Positions 37,894 to 47,401 of a stretch of DNA of 64,000 bases are shown here, piece by piece. The DNA comes from Sodiomyces alkalinus F11. Taxonomy: Eukaryota > Ascomycota > Sordariomycetes > Glomerellales > Plectosphaerellaceae. Both the position numbers and the translations under genes were made by a program. Position 1 is the stretch's first letter. Each line of letters opens with the position of its first letter. Where the stretch lies: NCBI RefSeq assembly GCF_003711515.1, contig NW_021167091.1, positions 392,340 through 456,339 of the forward strand. Direction: 5' to 3'. Under the pieces are notes generated by a model that saw only the letters and a list, made by a program, of their open reading frames with translations, had not been told where the DNA came from and searched no databases.

Positions 37894-38098
37894 TGTCAAA
37901 TAAAGCGTAGTCAAAATCGTCACAAAAATACGTCAAAATTGGTTAAGGTAATTGTGTATAATTATAACTCTCTTAGACCGTCAGGGAAGCGCTACCACCG
38001 TATCTTATATAGTGCAGATTCTGTAAGCGTTTACCCGGATTATACTTTTAGTAATCCGGCCTATTACGGAACCGAAAAAGACTATAGTCTATTCGATA
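37894..38098 (-). repeat. 3' LTR of Copia copy 2
   Basis: 205 bp beginning TGTCAAATAAAGCG and ending TTCGATA (from TTCGACA), homologous over its whole length to 43289-43493. An 82-codon reading frame beginning at 37876 lies mostly in this LTR and is not treated as a gene. Confidence 0.9.
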
Positions 38099-41000
38099 TA
38101 CCCCCTAATCGCCCTAAACGTTAGTTAGGCGATTAAAGCTATTCGTAATCGGTAGATAATCTAGCTATATAATCTATTCGCTATAGCCGCCCTTAAATGT
38201 ATCCTCCAGGTCCTCTAAATATTCTATCCGGACTTCCTCTAGCTATTTCTGCTATAACCGTTCCTGTATATCTATCACGCCCACCCAGGACCTAAACGTC
38301 TTAAATTTCTCGCCGTATAACGCCTTCGTTAGCCCGTCTACCACTATTTCCGCGCTCGTAACGTATATCACGAGTATCTGCTATCGTTCCTTTACTTAAT
38401 ATAACCAGTAGCCGTGGATATTAACGTAACGGAGGCGTGTTATTAGCGTACTAATCTCTTAATTAACTAATCGAATCGTTTAGTTATTATCGTATAGGAT
38501 CCATAATTCTGGATCGTTAAATTCCACTTCTATACTAAGTAATAGGCGTTATGTAAAGATACCCTCTTTAGCACCTTATACTAATGCTAATAGCTCTACT
38601 TCCGTTATTAACGTTATAACTGTATCCTGCTTATTAGCACGCTACGCGATTACACCGCTAAATAAGCGTATTATATACGCTTAACTGCTCTTTCGATCGA
38701 GGGTATTATCGGTAAATAAGGAGTTACTATAGATTTCGATAGTATCGCTACTCCCTAGTTCTAATATAAACGATTAGCTATTAGTTAGATAAAGGATTAG
38801 ATAATCGGCGGCCTTATAGTATATAGGCCCTGGATTAACATTAAAACGGTATAGCCTTAATACTATAAACGCGATATTAGGCCGCGATATTATTACTGCG
38901 TATAGTATAGATCCTATCTTCCGTTAATAGCTTTTAATATTAGTCGAGGTCCCTGAATAGGGTAGTAGTTCTACGATCTTAATTAGGTGTGTTAGGCGGT
39001 AGTTACTGCTATACTTACTATTACTGTTTAGCTTTAATAGGCGTTCTAACTTAGTAATATAGTCGTGTTATAATAGCTAGATTTTACGGGCGACGCGGTC
39101 GCAAATAACCTTAATACTAAGGAACTACTATAGAGGATCGCTACCTTATAGGTTATAGTGGCCTTATAGGTTATTAATAGCCTGCTCTATCTACGCCTTG
39201 TATTATTTCTTATAAGTAATAACATTATTAACGTAGAAGAATAGAATTAAACCGCGGCGTAGAAAATAACACGGTTCCTACGGCACTATCTAGAAACCGT
39301 CCGCTAAAAGGATAGCCGAAAAATACTTTTACTAAAGCAGTAAGGACTCCTTAAGTCTATATAACGCCTTTTTCAGGTGTAAACGACTCCTAGGGGCTAA
39401 AAAGCCTAGCGGCGGGTATATAAAGATATTATAGGGGAGGGGCGCGTGTATAAACGCGTTTATAACGTCGAATTATAGTAGCGTAAGGTTAAATCAGGCG
39501 GCGATAGCTATTAACGCGCGGAATAACCGTCCGGCTAGTATTATTACGTATATCACCTCGAGCGAGGATTAATACTACTAATCTCCGCACTATAAGCCTT
39601 ACCTTATATTTATATAGAAACCTATACTTATCGAACTTATATATTATCACCTATATCGAGTTCAGAACCTCATTTCTATCTACTATAGACGCCGGCACCC
39701 GTATTATTAACCCTATCTCCTCGTGGCTCCACAGGTAGTCTTCTTATGCCTATCAGAATAGGTAGCCGTATAGGTGTAAGGGTATATTGCGAGGGTTCTT
39801 CAGAGGAGGAGGGAGGTCTTTACGATAGATCTTCGTGGCTAAGGCTGCCGGAATAACCGCCGGAGTAACCGCCGGAGCAGTGCTTCCCGAGGCTGCCGCC
39901 GGGGTTATATTTTCCGAGACAGCCATCGGCGCCGTGGTTTTAAGTAGTAGCGATAAACGCCGCTATAGCGTTATAGGAGTAGTCCTTTTTAACCGTAATT
40001 TAGTTAGCGGAGTCCTATCTAAGGTATATATATTTAGGGCGTTGCGGCTAGCATTAAACGCGGCTACCTATCTATCTCTTTCCTAGCTATCTCCTTTCCG
40101 AATTAGGCGCGCTCCTCTATTTAATAGGAGCCCTACGGCCGTAACCGCAGGGGTATCACGATTTCCTAATATAACGGCTACTATAAGCGCTATAACCGAT
40201 AACGGCGTTACTAGTAAAGAGGGAAGCAGCGGAATAGCTAGTTATAGACGGTGATTAGGCGCTATACCTGCTAAATCGCGCTATTTATAACCTAACTTTT
40301 ATCTAGCCTTTTCCACCCCCTTATGGCCGGGCATTACGGACTATAACCTTAACGGTAATGCCGTCGAGGAAGGGGATCCGGGGGGAACTCCCAGTATAGG
40401 GTCTAAATTAAAATAAGCAGTTATATAAAAGGGGGGGTCCTTAGCTTATACGTCTATAAACGGCCATGAATCTCTATCCCTCTCTTATTTAATCTAACTA
40501 ATCAGGTCTTCTAATTACTCCTCGGTTAATTAACGGAGGTTATCCTTAAAGGCGTTAATATCGCCGTTAAAAAAGGTATATTCGTCGAAATCCATATCGC
40601 GCGTGCGAATAACACGGTTGTAGTTACGGCGTCCTGGTATCCAGATACGAAAAATATTAGTGGAATCATAGCCGACGAGGTAGCCGATATAGATATAAGG
40701 AGCGATACGATTTAATAGCTTATTAGCGCCCTTTTAGGCGTCCTTGGGTATTACGTATGCTTTATAGCCGTAGGCTCGGAGATATAATAAAATCGGCTTC
40801 CTTCTAAAAAGGACCTTGTATAGCGTTTTCTAATCCTTATTATTATCCTGTCTTTATAGCGTCCGGTTATAGACGTATACGGCCGTGGAAATAGCCTTAG
40901 GCTATATAAACGGCGGTAGCTTAGCGTGGATATTTATTGTATAACCCTTCGAAATAACCATAGTAGTAGCATATTCGGCACCCCTATTCTACGCTTAAGT

Positions 41001-43288
41001 ATCGGTAGTAGATACCTCTAATAGAATACCCTCCTCACGTAGGAAGAGGGTGATATCGTTAGATTAAGTTAGCTCGTTATTAGATTCGAAAACACGCACC
41101 TTATAGCCTAGTTAACGGTCTACCTAGGCGAGGAATTCCTTAATTATTACGAGGATATCTACTACCAGCTTACTCTTTATAACGTAGGTGGCCGTAAAAC
41201 CACTATAACGGTCGGTGAAAAATATAAACCGCGAGTCCCCGTCGGATATTCGGTTAGAATCCGTGAAATTAAACGCCTACCGCTCCCCTATATAGGCAGG
41301 TACGGTATAAGGGCGCCTACTAATATACCGTTTTATCTTTATAAGCTCGTAGGCCTCGTAGTCGATAGTTATTAGTCTTTTTATTTTAACCCCTTACGTC
41401 TACTCTTCTAGGTGCCTAAGTAGTTTAGAGCCAGCGTGTCCTAGTCGTAGATACTATAAGATACCCTCCGTAATACTTAGAAAACGTATTATCGATTTAT
41501 AGACGGCTTTTCGGGTAGAAAAAGAGCCTAGAAAAGTAGCCGTAGATTAGTTAGAGGGCACGTATTTAATAATAGTTTAATCGAAATAGTAACTTAGCTA
41601 GTATAGTATAAATCTATCGGCACGTTGCAGGCAGTTATTTAGTGGCTTCTAATTCTACTAGTATTCTTATAGTCGTAACCGTTAGTTTAAGATTAAATTA
41701 TAGGCAAAATCTTCGTAGTATATAACGTTTAACAGTCTAAAGTCGAGGCCTCCTATTAGTCCGTTTAATCTTACGGTTATATTACCGTAACCTTTAATAG
41801 GCAGCGATAAGCTGCCTATAACTACGTAATCTCCCTGCGTAGCGGGTGTAAAATCAGAAAAACCGGAAAAATCGTTAAATATATAAATAGTGGTACCGGA
41901 ATTAAGGATAGTAGAGGCCCGACGAGGGTAACTAGTGTAGTGCCCGCCGTAAATATAGTAGCATGGGAGACGCCGCTATAGACGTTACTATAGTCGAGTC
42001 ACGCCTTTTTAAGCTATGCAGAGTCCCGGCTTATATCCTTTTTTACGTTCTTTACGGCGCGTAGTTCTTCCACTTCCGCGCGTAGTGCGGGATCGTATTT
42101 AAGGATCTATTAGACGGTTATTTTAGTGCTCTCGAAGGGCGTCTAGTCATTATTTACCGTATCCGGGAATAGATAGACGTAGTCGTTAATATCGTGACTA
42201 GGTATCGTATATATGCGGTAGTGCACCCCTTATTTAAAGGCTGATTAGCGTTTTTTAGAAGAGGAATAATTAGTTAAAGTAATAGAAGGTGTGGCTATAA
42301 ATACCGTGGTAGTGTGATTCTTAGCTTTATTCTTCCCACGGCCGCCCTTCTTACGGGGCTTAGCCGTGGCCTCTAAGGTATCTTCACCCTCCTCGCTTCC
42401 GGGATATAGTATAGGGAATACTATAGCGCGGTAGCTACCGCGTTTTCCTTAGTCTTTAAGTCTAGTATTAATATATTTCTGACCGAGGGTGTAAAGGTCT
42501 TCGGGTATAACTACTTAGTTATCTATAAGGCGTCCCTCGGCCTTAGTCTAATCGTGGCCGGTATAGGGGCGTATACCTCTAAAGAAATCTACAACCTATA
42601 TATACGTGGCGGGCTTCGAACCGGTATCTTTATAGCTCTACAGTAATAGCTACTACTTATCTAACCACTCCCCGAGCTTCTTAAGGCTATTCATAGGGTA
42701 ACGAGTATACTCGATATACTCTTCGTGGGTATCGGTTTAGCGGGTGGCTAGGTATTAATCCGTATCGTATTTAACGGCTTTGTATACCTCGCAGGGTATA
42801 CCTCCTTATAGTAGTTATCTACGGCTTTAGTCGATAGTATTATAGTATTAACTTACTAGGTTAATATAGCGTTAATCCCCTTTAGGTAGCTATCGTATTA
42901 CGCTTATAGAATCTCCTAGCGCGCGATTTCGATATCGTACGCCTTCTAGCCGGCGTCTATAAGGTCGAGATATTACGCAGGGATACGCCTAGGCGTTATA
43001 GAGGGGAAAGAGCCGTAATTCGGTATTATAGGCTCCTTAGGGGCTTAAGTCGGATTAACTAGGCGGAGAAACCGCCACACGTTATTATAGGTGGTAACCG
43101 ATTTATATAGGCCTCGCTAGAGCTCCTAATCCTTATAGGTTTTATACGTAATAGGGCTAAGATACGATATCTTAATAGTTATATATAGATTAACACGCTA
43201 TATCGGCGCGACTAGGTTACTTTTTAATCGGTAGTAGTAAAGGTAGGTAAAAAGGGTATATCTTCACTTAGTCAGTAAGACTCTTAAT

Positions 43289-43493
43289 TATTAAATAAAG
43301 CGTAGTTAAAATCGTTATAAGAATAGGTTAAAATTAATTAAGGCAATTATATATAATTATAACTCTCTTAGACTATCAGGGAAACGCTGCCACCGTATTT
43401 TATATAGTGCAGATTCTGCAAGCGTCTACCCGGATTATACTCTTAGCAATCCGGCCTATTACGTAACCGAAAAAGACTGTGGTCTGTTCGACA
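43289..43493 (-). repeat. 5' LTR of Copia copy 2
   Basis: 205 bp beginning TATTAAATAAAGCG and ending TTCGACA, followed at once by the duplicated GGTAT. Differences from the other LTR include several CA/TA and TG/TA exchanges, so divergence here reflects RIP rather than age alone. It lies 350 bp upstream of the complex I gene. Confidence 0.9.
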
Positions 43494-43843
43494 GGTATAA
43501 GGGTCAAACTGGTGATGTATATCATGATAAGCTAGAGTATCTAGTGCTAGAGCGAAGTGGAATAGCTATGTACTACGTGTCACGTGACTCTAGTGGCTAG
43601 CCACTATGGTGTGGCTCCGCCACAACAATGGTCAGATATACCACCGCGAACAGTGGGGCTTGGATAAGGCCAAGTAAGAGGTGCGAGAAAGCCGAAGGCC
43701 CTGCCTTGATAAAGCCAGCACGACTCTTAACCAGAAATTTCCTATACGAGATTAAAATCTCTCCATAACAGCCCGCCCGAACATCGGACAAGGCAGCAGG
43801 AGAACTATTGCAGCTTGTTCGCGAGACTTGTAGCTTGCCCATC
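43494..43843 (+). promoter_or_regulatory. Upstream region of the complex I subunit gene
   Basis: 350 bp of normal, non-RIP composition between the Copia LTR and the start codon. It must hold the promoter and 5' UTR. A palindromic CACGTGAC box (E-box-like) is at about 43581 and an inverted repeat GTGGC/GCCAC at about 43593-43623. No convincing TATA box is seen, and transcription start is not predicted. Confidence 0.5.
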
Positions 43844-44739
43844 ATGCGCACGACTCTTCGGCTCCTTGCCAACGTCAGGCAAGCTTGGTATTTGGAGCCT
43901 GGCACGCCAACCGGTCTTACTGGTCTATGGACGCATAACAATCCGAGGTCGGCGCTTCTCTACATCTACAGTAACACGCTCGAGAAATTAAAGTCTTTCC
44001 CCGAATCATCGCTCTATCGGCAGTCAGTCGAGTCTTTTACCAAGCACCGTCTTGCCATTGTCGAAGGCATGACTCCCCCGGGCTACGATGCCTGGAAGAC
44101 GGAGACAAACGAGCTGTCTCGCATTTTGGACAACAACCCCGAAGGCTTTCGTGTTGCCAGTGGGCGTGTGGATGGGAGCGAAGCCAAGATCGTGAAATTG
44201 GGGAACAAAACATTCGTCGTACGGAGGCAACACGAAGAGGGCGATATTCGACTGGAGGAGTGGGATGGCGAGGCTGACGAAGGCCCGGGTACCGAGGGCC
44301 TTCGGACTGAAGAAGAGAGAGCCAACTTGCGGGTCCTAGCCGAACGAAAGGACCTAAGAGACGTGTCTCCGTTGCAATGGAAAGAGGAGCCGCAGCTGAC
44401 AGCTGACCAGTACGTGTCGCACTCGACAATGCCATAATGAACTGAATACAGATGCTGCTGGAGAGGTAGCAGAGCTAACTTGTATTGTCTAGGATCTCGA
44501 AACTTGAAACCAAACTCGGTGCTGGTTTGATTGAGGAGGTCATTCAAGTAGCTGAAGGGGAGCTTCAGCTGGTTGACACCATGCTTAAAGCGAGGGTGTA
44601 AGTCGATGGCCCGACTTGTTACCAACTCCCCAGAGGTAATCGAGTTGTCCAGCTTGAGCTAACATGACATAGGTGGGAGGAATTGGAAGAAAAGCCCGCA
44701 GGTGACCAGTGGATCTACAGTGAGCGTGATTCTCAGTAG
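43844..44739 (+). CDS. NDUFA5: NADH:ubiquinone oxidoreductase 29.9 kDa (NDUFA5-type) subunit
   Basis: Accessory subunit of mitochondrial complex I, on the matrix arm. Three exons, 43844-44409, 44493-44597 and 44673-44739, join in frame to 245 residues. The ATG at 43844 has A at -3 and starts MRTTLRLLA, as in the fungal family; upstream codons are open but contain no ATG. The conserved NDUFA5 core lies at about residues 19-75 (GTPTGLTGLWTH, YIYSNTLEKLK, YRQSVE). The fungal C-terminal extension includes GLIEEVIQVAEGEL and ends with VWEELEEKPAGDQW. The family and its 29.9 kDa fungal form are established knowledge; the identification is by motif recall. It is convergent with PPM1 and shows no RIP, as expected of a single-copy gene. 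The short N-terminus is consistent with a mitochondrial targeting sequence. It appears intact. Confidence 0.92.
44410..44492 (+). other. Intron 1 of the complex I subunit gene
   Basis: 83 nt, phase 2. Donor GTACGT, branch site GCTAAC 14 nt before the acceptor region, acceptor TCTAG. Removing it joins Q with ISKLETKLGAGLIEE, restoring the conserved C-terminal block. Reading through gives a stop at 44435-44437. Confidence 0.9.
44598..44672 (+). other. Intron 2 of the complex I subunit gene
   Basis: 75 nt, phase 2. Donor GTAAGT, branch site GCTAAC, acceptor CATAG. Splicing restores VWEELEEKP after KAR. Reading through stops at once. Confidence 0.9.
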
Positions 44740-45078
44740 GTTCACTTGCTTCACCAAGTTACTTTGTGATATAGGGATGTGTATACTACTTTCGGTCGAA
44801 TGCCCGTTATCTATGATATCGATTTTACGTAGCTTGACGATATCCGGGTTGACAAGCAGGAAGGCTCTCATAAAAACCAGAGTTCTCCGTGGAAAGAAGG
44901 GGCACCTCCTCCTTCAGCCCGTTTTCGGGTGCCTTGTTCTGATAACTGATTCGAATATCAACAACGATTCAGGGCGTTTTCACTAAAGCAGGCAGCTTCT
45001 GGGTTATATTCCTCCCACCATCGAGTAGATCTGTCAGCTGCCGATCATAGGTAGAGAATGGAGTCCGTCGCAGCCATT
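44740..45078. other. Convergent intergenic region
   Basis: About 340 bp between the stop codons of the two convergent genes, of normal composition. It must contain both 3' UTRs and polyadenylation signals. I see no gene in it; small open frames here (44702-44986 +, 44871-44659 -) overlap the last exon in other frames. Confidence 0.6.
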
Positions 45079-46295
45079 TTACAACGAAGTGATCTGTCCC
45101 TTCCATCCCCAGGCCACGATGTAGTGGCCAGCAAGCAGTTGCCATTCCTCAATCTCATCGAGTCTTTCTATAGCATCTATCCTCCTCTTTTCATCCTGTG
45201 AAATCCAACATTCCCAGATCTCGTCAATAGTCATTGTCTTTGCTTGCGTTAAACCTGCCTCAAGTAGACGCGTTTGTTGGTCTATGGGCAGCGGATAACA
45301 TTCCAACGTTGGCATGCGTAATTTTCGGGCAGCTAGGTTAGAAACCATCATCCTTCCAAAGGCGTCATAGGGCTTGACTGGTTCGTAGATCACGACAGCG
45401 AGGTTCGGAATGTGGTCTGTGAATCGCTGAATAACACCTTTCGCAGTTGACGGCTCAAGATAGCACAGGCAGCATTCAGATAATAACAAGGTAGGGAGGT
45501 CAACATTTAGACCCCTCACGGAAGACAATGACGCATCCGTCACGAGATGTCGGAGGTCCAGTGCATGGCAATGGTATTGAACTCCTGTGAGTAGCTGGCA
45601 GGCCCATGATCCGTCATCAGCAAGGGACAGGTCTCCCAGCAGCTGTTTCAGGGTGGGAGTCGCCTGGATTATGTGTGCCTTCTTCCTGGCGATGGCAGGA
45701 AAGTCTAGCTCATGGTAAACAAGGCCAGGGAAAGCACGTCGGGAAAAGAGGCGGAATATGCGAGTATCCGTCCCCGCCCCGAGAGAGATAATTTGAATCT
45801 GGGGGACTTCGGCCGCCGTTTTCGCTCCTTGGTCGTCACCACACGTTGATGCTGCCAACGGGGCCTGCTGGGCTAAAAACGAATCGATAAGGTGATCCAA
45901 GGCGCGGGTCCTTGTATATGTCCCTAATCGACAAACTAATCAGAGCGATGTCCATGCGCCCGGGACGACAGCCGGATCAGGACAGACTTGCCTCTGTTAA
46001 TGATGGGTAACCGTCGTGGGGAAGGGCGGCCGCCGCCGCTTGGCGTCTCGATAAAGTGCTGGGCAAAGGGGTCGTCCAAATAGCCAAGGTCCACCGCACT
46101 CAAGCGTGACACAGCAGCATCGTCATCGGTGCCTTGGACGATCCGGTCTTGTGTAGAGGTGGGCGTCCGTTCGACGGTCTGTGAGTCCGATCCCTTATCC
46201 CGACCGAGACCACGAAGCCCAGTTCTGGCACTTCCAGATCGTGGATTCTTGTTTTCCCGAAGAGAGAGAAGGTTCGGAATTGAGTTGGCTGACAT
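45079..46295 (-). CDS. PPM1: Leucine carboxyl methyltransferase PPM1 (PP2A methyltransferase)
   Basis: S-adenosylmethionine-dependent enzyme that methyl-esterifies the C-terminal leucine of the PP2A catalytic subunit, controlling holoenzyme assembly. Exons 46295-45992 and 45923-45079 join in frame to 382 residues, about the usual length for fungal PPM1. The start [13 protein letters not shown] fits fungal homologues. Visible blocks: [20 protein letters not shown] (about residues 57-76), the substrate/SAM region [15 protein letters not shown] spanning the splice junction, the SAM-binding LGAGTDTR (149-156), [11 protein letters not shown], the [13 protein letters not shown] region, and the C-terminal [16 protein letters not shown]. 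No frameshift or internal stop is seen and composition is normal. The intron seems to use a GC donor. The gene is convergent with the complex I gene. LCMT-family polyketide or tRNA (TYW4) methyltransferases are the alternatives, but the block order and length favour PPM1. Confidence 0.92.
45924..45991 (-). other. PPM1 intron with GC-AG ends
   Basis: 68 nt, phase 1. The donor reads AGAG|GCAAGT, the normal form of minor GC-AG introns. The branch-like CTGAT lies about 17 nt before acceptor GATTAG. This splice is the one that rebuilds the conserved [17 protein letters not shown]. Without it the reading frame stops shortly after INRG. Confidence 0.85.
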
Positions 46296-46612
46296 GCCTT
46301 ACTGTCAGGTATGGCACCGAAGCCGAGGGAAGGGTGCTTACTCCGCGTGAAAGTGATACGAAGGTGAGTCCTGCGGCTAATCGAGTGAGCGACTGGCGGA
46401 GCTGTATGTTTATGGAGCAGTATAGAACTAAGGCTAGGGGCTATCCACTTAAACTATAACTTATAAAAGTACTAGCTATCGTATACCCTATGTATATAGT
46501 TGATTTCGAGCCTACTGGCAAAATATAGTGGTTAATATTATTTTTACTATAGATATTATTTTAACTATTTAGTTTTCTATATATTAAAATTAATATAATG
46601 TTTATAATTTTT
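46296..46612. other. PPM1 upstream region grading into RIP-altered DNA
   Basis: Up to about 46440 the composition is normal, so this should hold the PPM1 promoter and 5' UTR. From about 46440 the sequence becomes very AT-rich and low in CpA/TpG, with no match elsewhere in the window. No gene is seen; the small open frames on the plus strand overlap PPM1 exon 1 antisense. Confidence 0.5.
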
Positions 46613-46735
46613 ATATTATTACTATTGTTATTCTTATTCTTCTTCTTCTTACTCCGCTATCCTATCTAATCTATAAGAGCCTAACTAGGCTATATAGTCC
46701 TTCTTAGGGCTTTTACTATAATATATTACTAATAA
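46613..46735 (-). mobile_element. LINE-A 3'-terminal scrap
   Basis: A degenerate ATT/CTT-rich tail followed by the family's terminal block (about 46653-46708, ACTCCGCTATCCTATC onward). It is then lost in unassigned TA-rich DNA. Only about 60 bp of element is recognisable. Confidence 0.6.
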
Positions 46736-46839
46736 ACATGCCTATTAACCACGGGTATATAATAAAGTAAAATCGATAAAATCACTAAGATAGCGATTAT
46801 AACTATTACCTCCCTCCTAGGATACTATTATAGCGGTAC

Positions 46840-46840
<1 letters not shown>
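46736..46840 (+). mobile_element. LINE-A 5'-terminal scrap, plus strand
   Basis: About 100 bp matching the 5' end of LINE-A copy 7 (61270-61375) and the reverse complement of the 5' ends of copies 1 and 5 (CCTATTAACCACGGG). It stops exactly where the ATT tail of copy 6 begins. A 5' end without the rest is unexpected for LINE transposition, so it probably remains from an element into which copy 6 inserted or which was deleted. Confidence 0.7.

Positions 46841-46896
<56 letters not shown>
46841..46896 (-). repeat. (ATT)n microsatellite, tail of LINE-A copy 6
   Basis: About 18 uninterrupted ATT units directly before the conserved LINE-A terminal block; on the element strand this is a (TAA)n 3' tail. 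Confidence 0.9.
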
Positions 46897-46897
<1 letters not shown>

Positions 46898-47251
46898 TCC
46901 GCTATCCTATCTAATCTATAAGAGCCTAGTTTAGACTATATAGTCCTTCTCAGGTAGCTATAAAGGGGAAAACCCGGGATCCCGGGGAAAACCTTTATAC
47001 TTATCCTTAGTTAGAGTCGTGCCGCTACGGGGCTAATATAGCCCCGGTTCGTCCTTTCTATATATCTGGATTATACCTTTAGGCTAATAGCTAATAGGAA
47101 GGGTAGTAGGCTATAGTTCGGGTTAGCCTAGGCCGGGTATTAGTAAGGGGGCGGGGGCTAAAAGGGTACCGCGGCGTCTCTACTATATAGCGGCCGCGGC
47201 ACGCCGTCTCCGGCCTCCTTACGTCCCCGGGGATTATACCTATTATTCCTT

Positions 47252-47401
47252 NNNNNNNNNNNNNNNNNNNNNNNNNNNNNNNNNNNNNNNNNNNNNNNNN
47301 NNNNNNNNNNNNNNNNNNNNNNNNNNNNNNNNNNNNNNNNNNNNNNNNNNNNNNNNNNNNNNNNNNNNNNNNNNNNNNNNNNNNNNNNNNNNNNNNNNNN
47401 N
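47252..47401. other. Assembly gap (150 N)
   Basis: A run of 150 N within the 3' part of LINE-A copy 6. By alignment with copy 3, the sequence on both sides belongs to the same element, so the true missing length is probably similar. Confidence 0.95.

Larger units (their letters stand above)
37894..43493 (-). mobile_element. Complete Copia element, copy 2, RIP-inactivated
   Basis: A 5.6-kb element on the minus strand with 205-bp LTRs at both ends and a perfect 5-bp duplication GGTAT (37889-37893 and 43494-43498). In element order: gag with a possible zinc-knuckle remnant near 41945; protease with NSGT where DSGT is expected (about 41892-41906); integrase, whose C-terminal block (LRAYGYKAY, then FRIWIPG) is at about 40800-40600; reverse transcriptase with YVNN for YVDD at 39221-39240; and RNase H with DNTLDRKSS and TTEVELLAL motifs at about 38700-38600, ending near 38200. 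Stops at Gln codons occur throughout. A polypurine-like AGGGGG run sits just inside the 3' LTR (38101-38106). I did not identify a primer-binding site. Confidence 0.92.

Noticed and set aside
37876..38124. 82-residue small protein on the plus strand
   Set aside because: The frame lies almost entirely in a Copia LTR, and homologous LTRs at 18234 and 43289 do not keep it open.
39835..40086. 83-residue Ala/Gly-rich protein on the plus strand
   Set aside because: It is antisense to Copia pol, between RT and integrase; its composition is that of a shadow frame.
44037..44625. Several minus-strand frames opposite the complex I gene
   Set aside because: They mirror the codon structure of the real gene on the plus strand and match no family I recognise.
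43494..46440. Horizontally acquired or mobile cargo carried by the flanking elements
   Set aside because: Both genes are core eukaryotic functions with fungal-style introns; normal composition is expected for single-copy DNA that RIP ignores.
46841..46896. Independent microsatellite locus
   Set aside because: It is the 3' tail of LINE-A, found at the same place in other copies.
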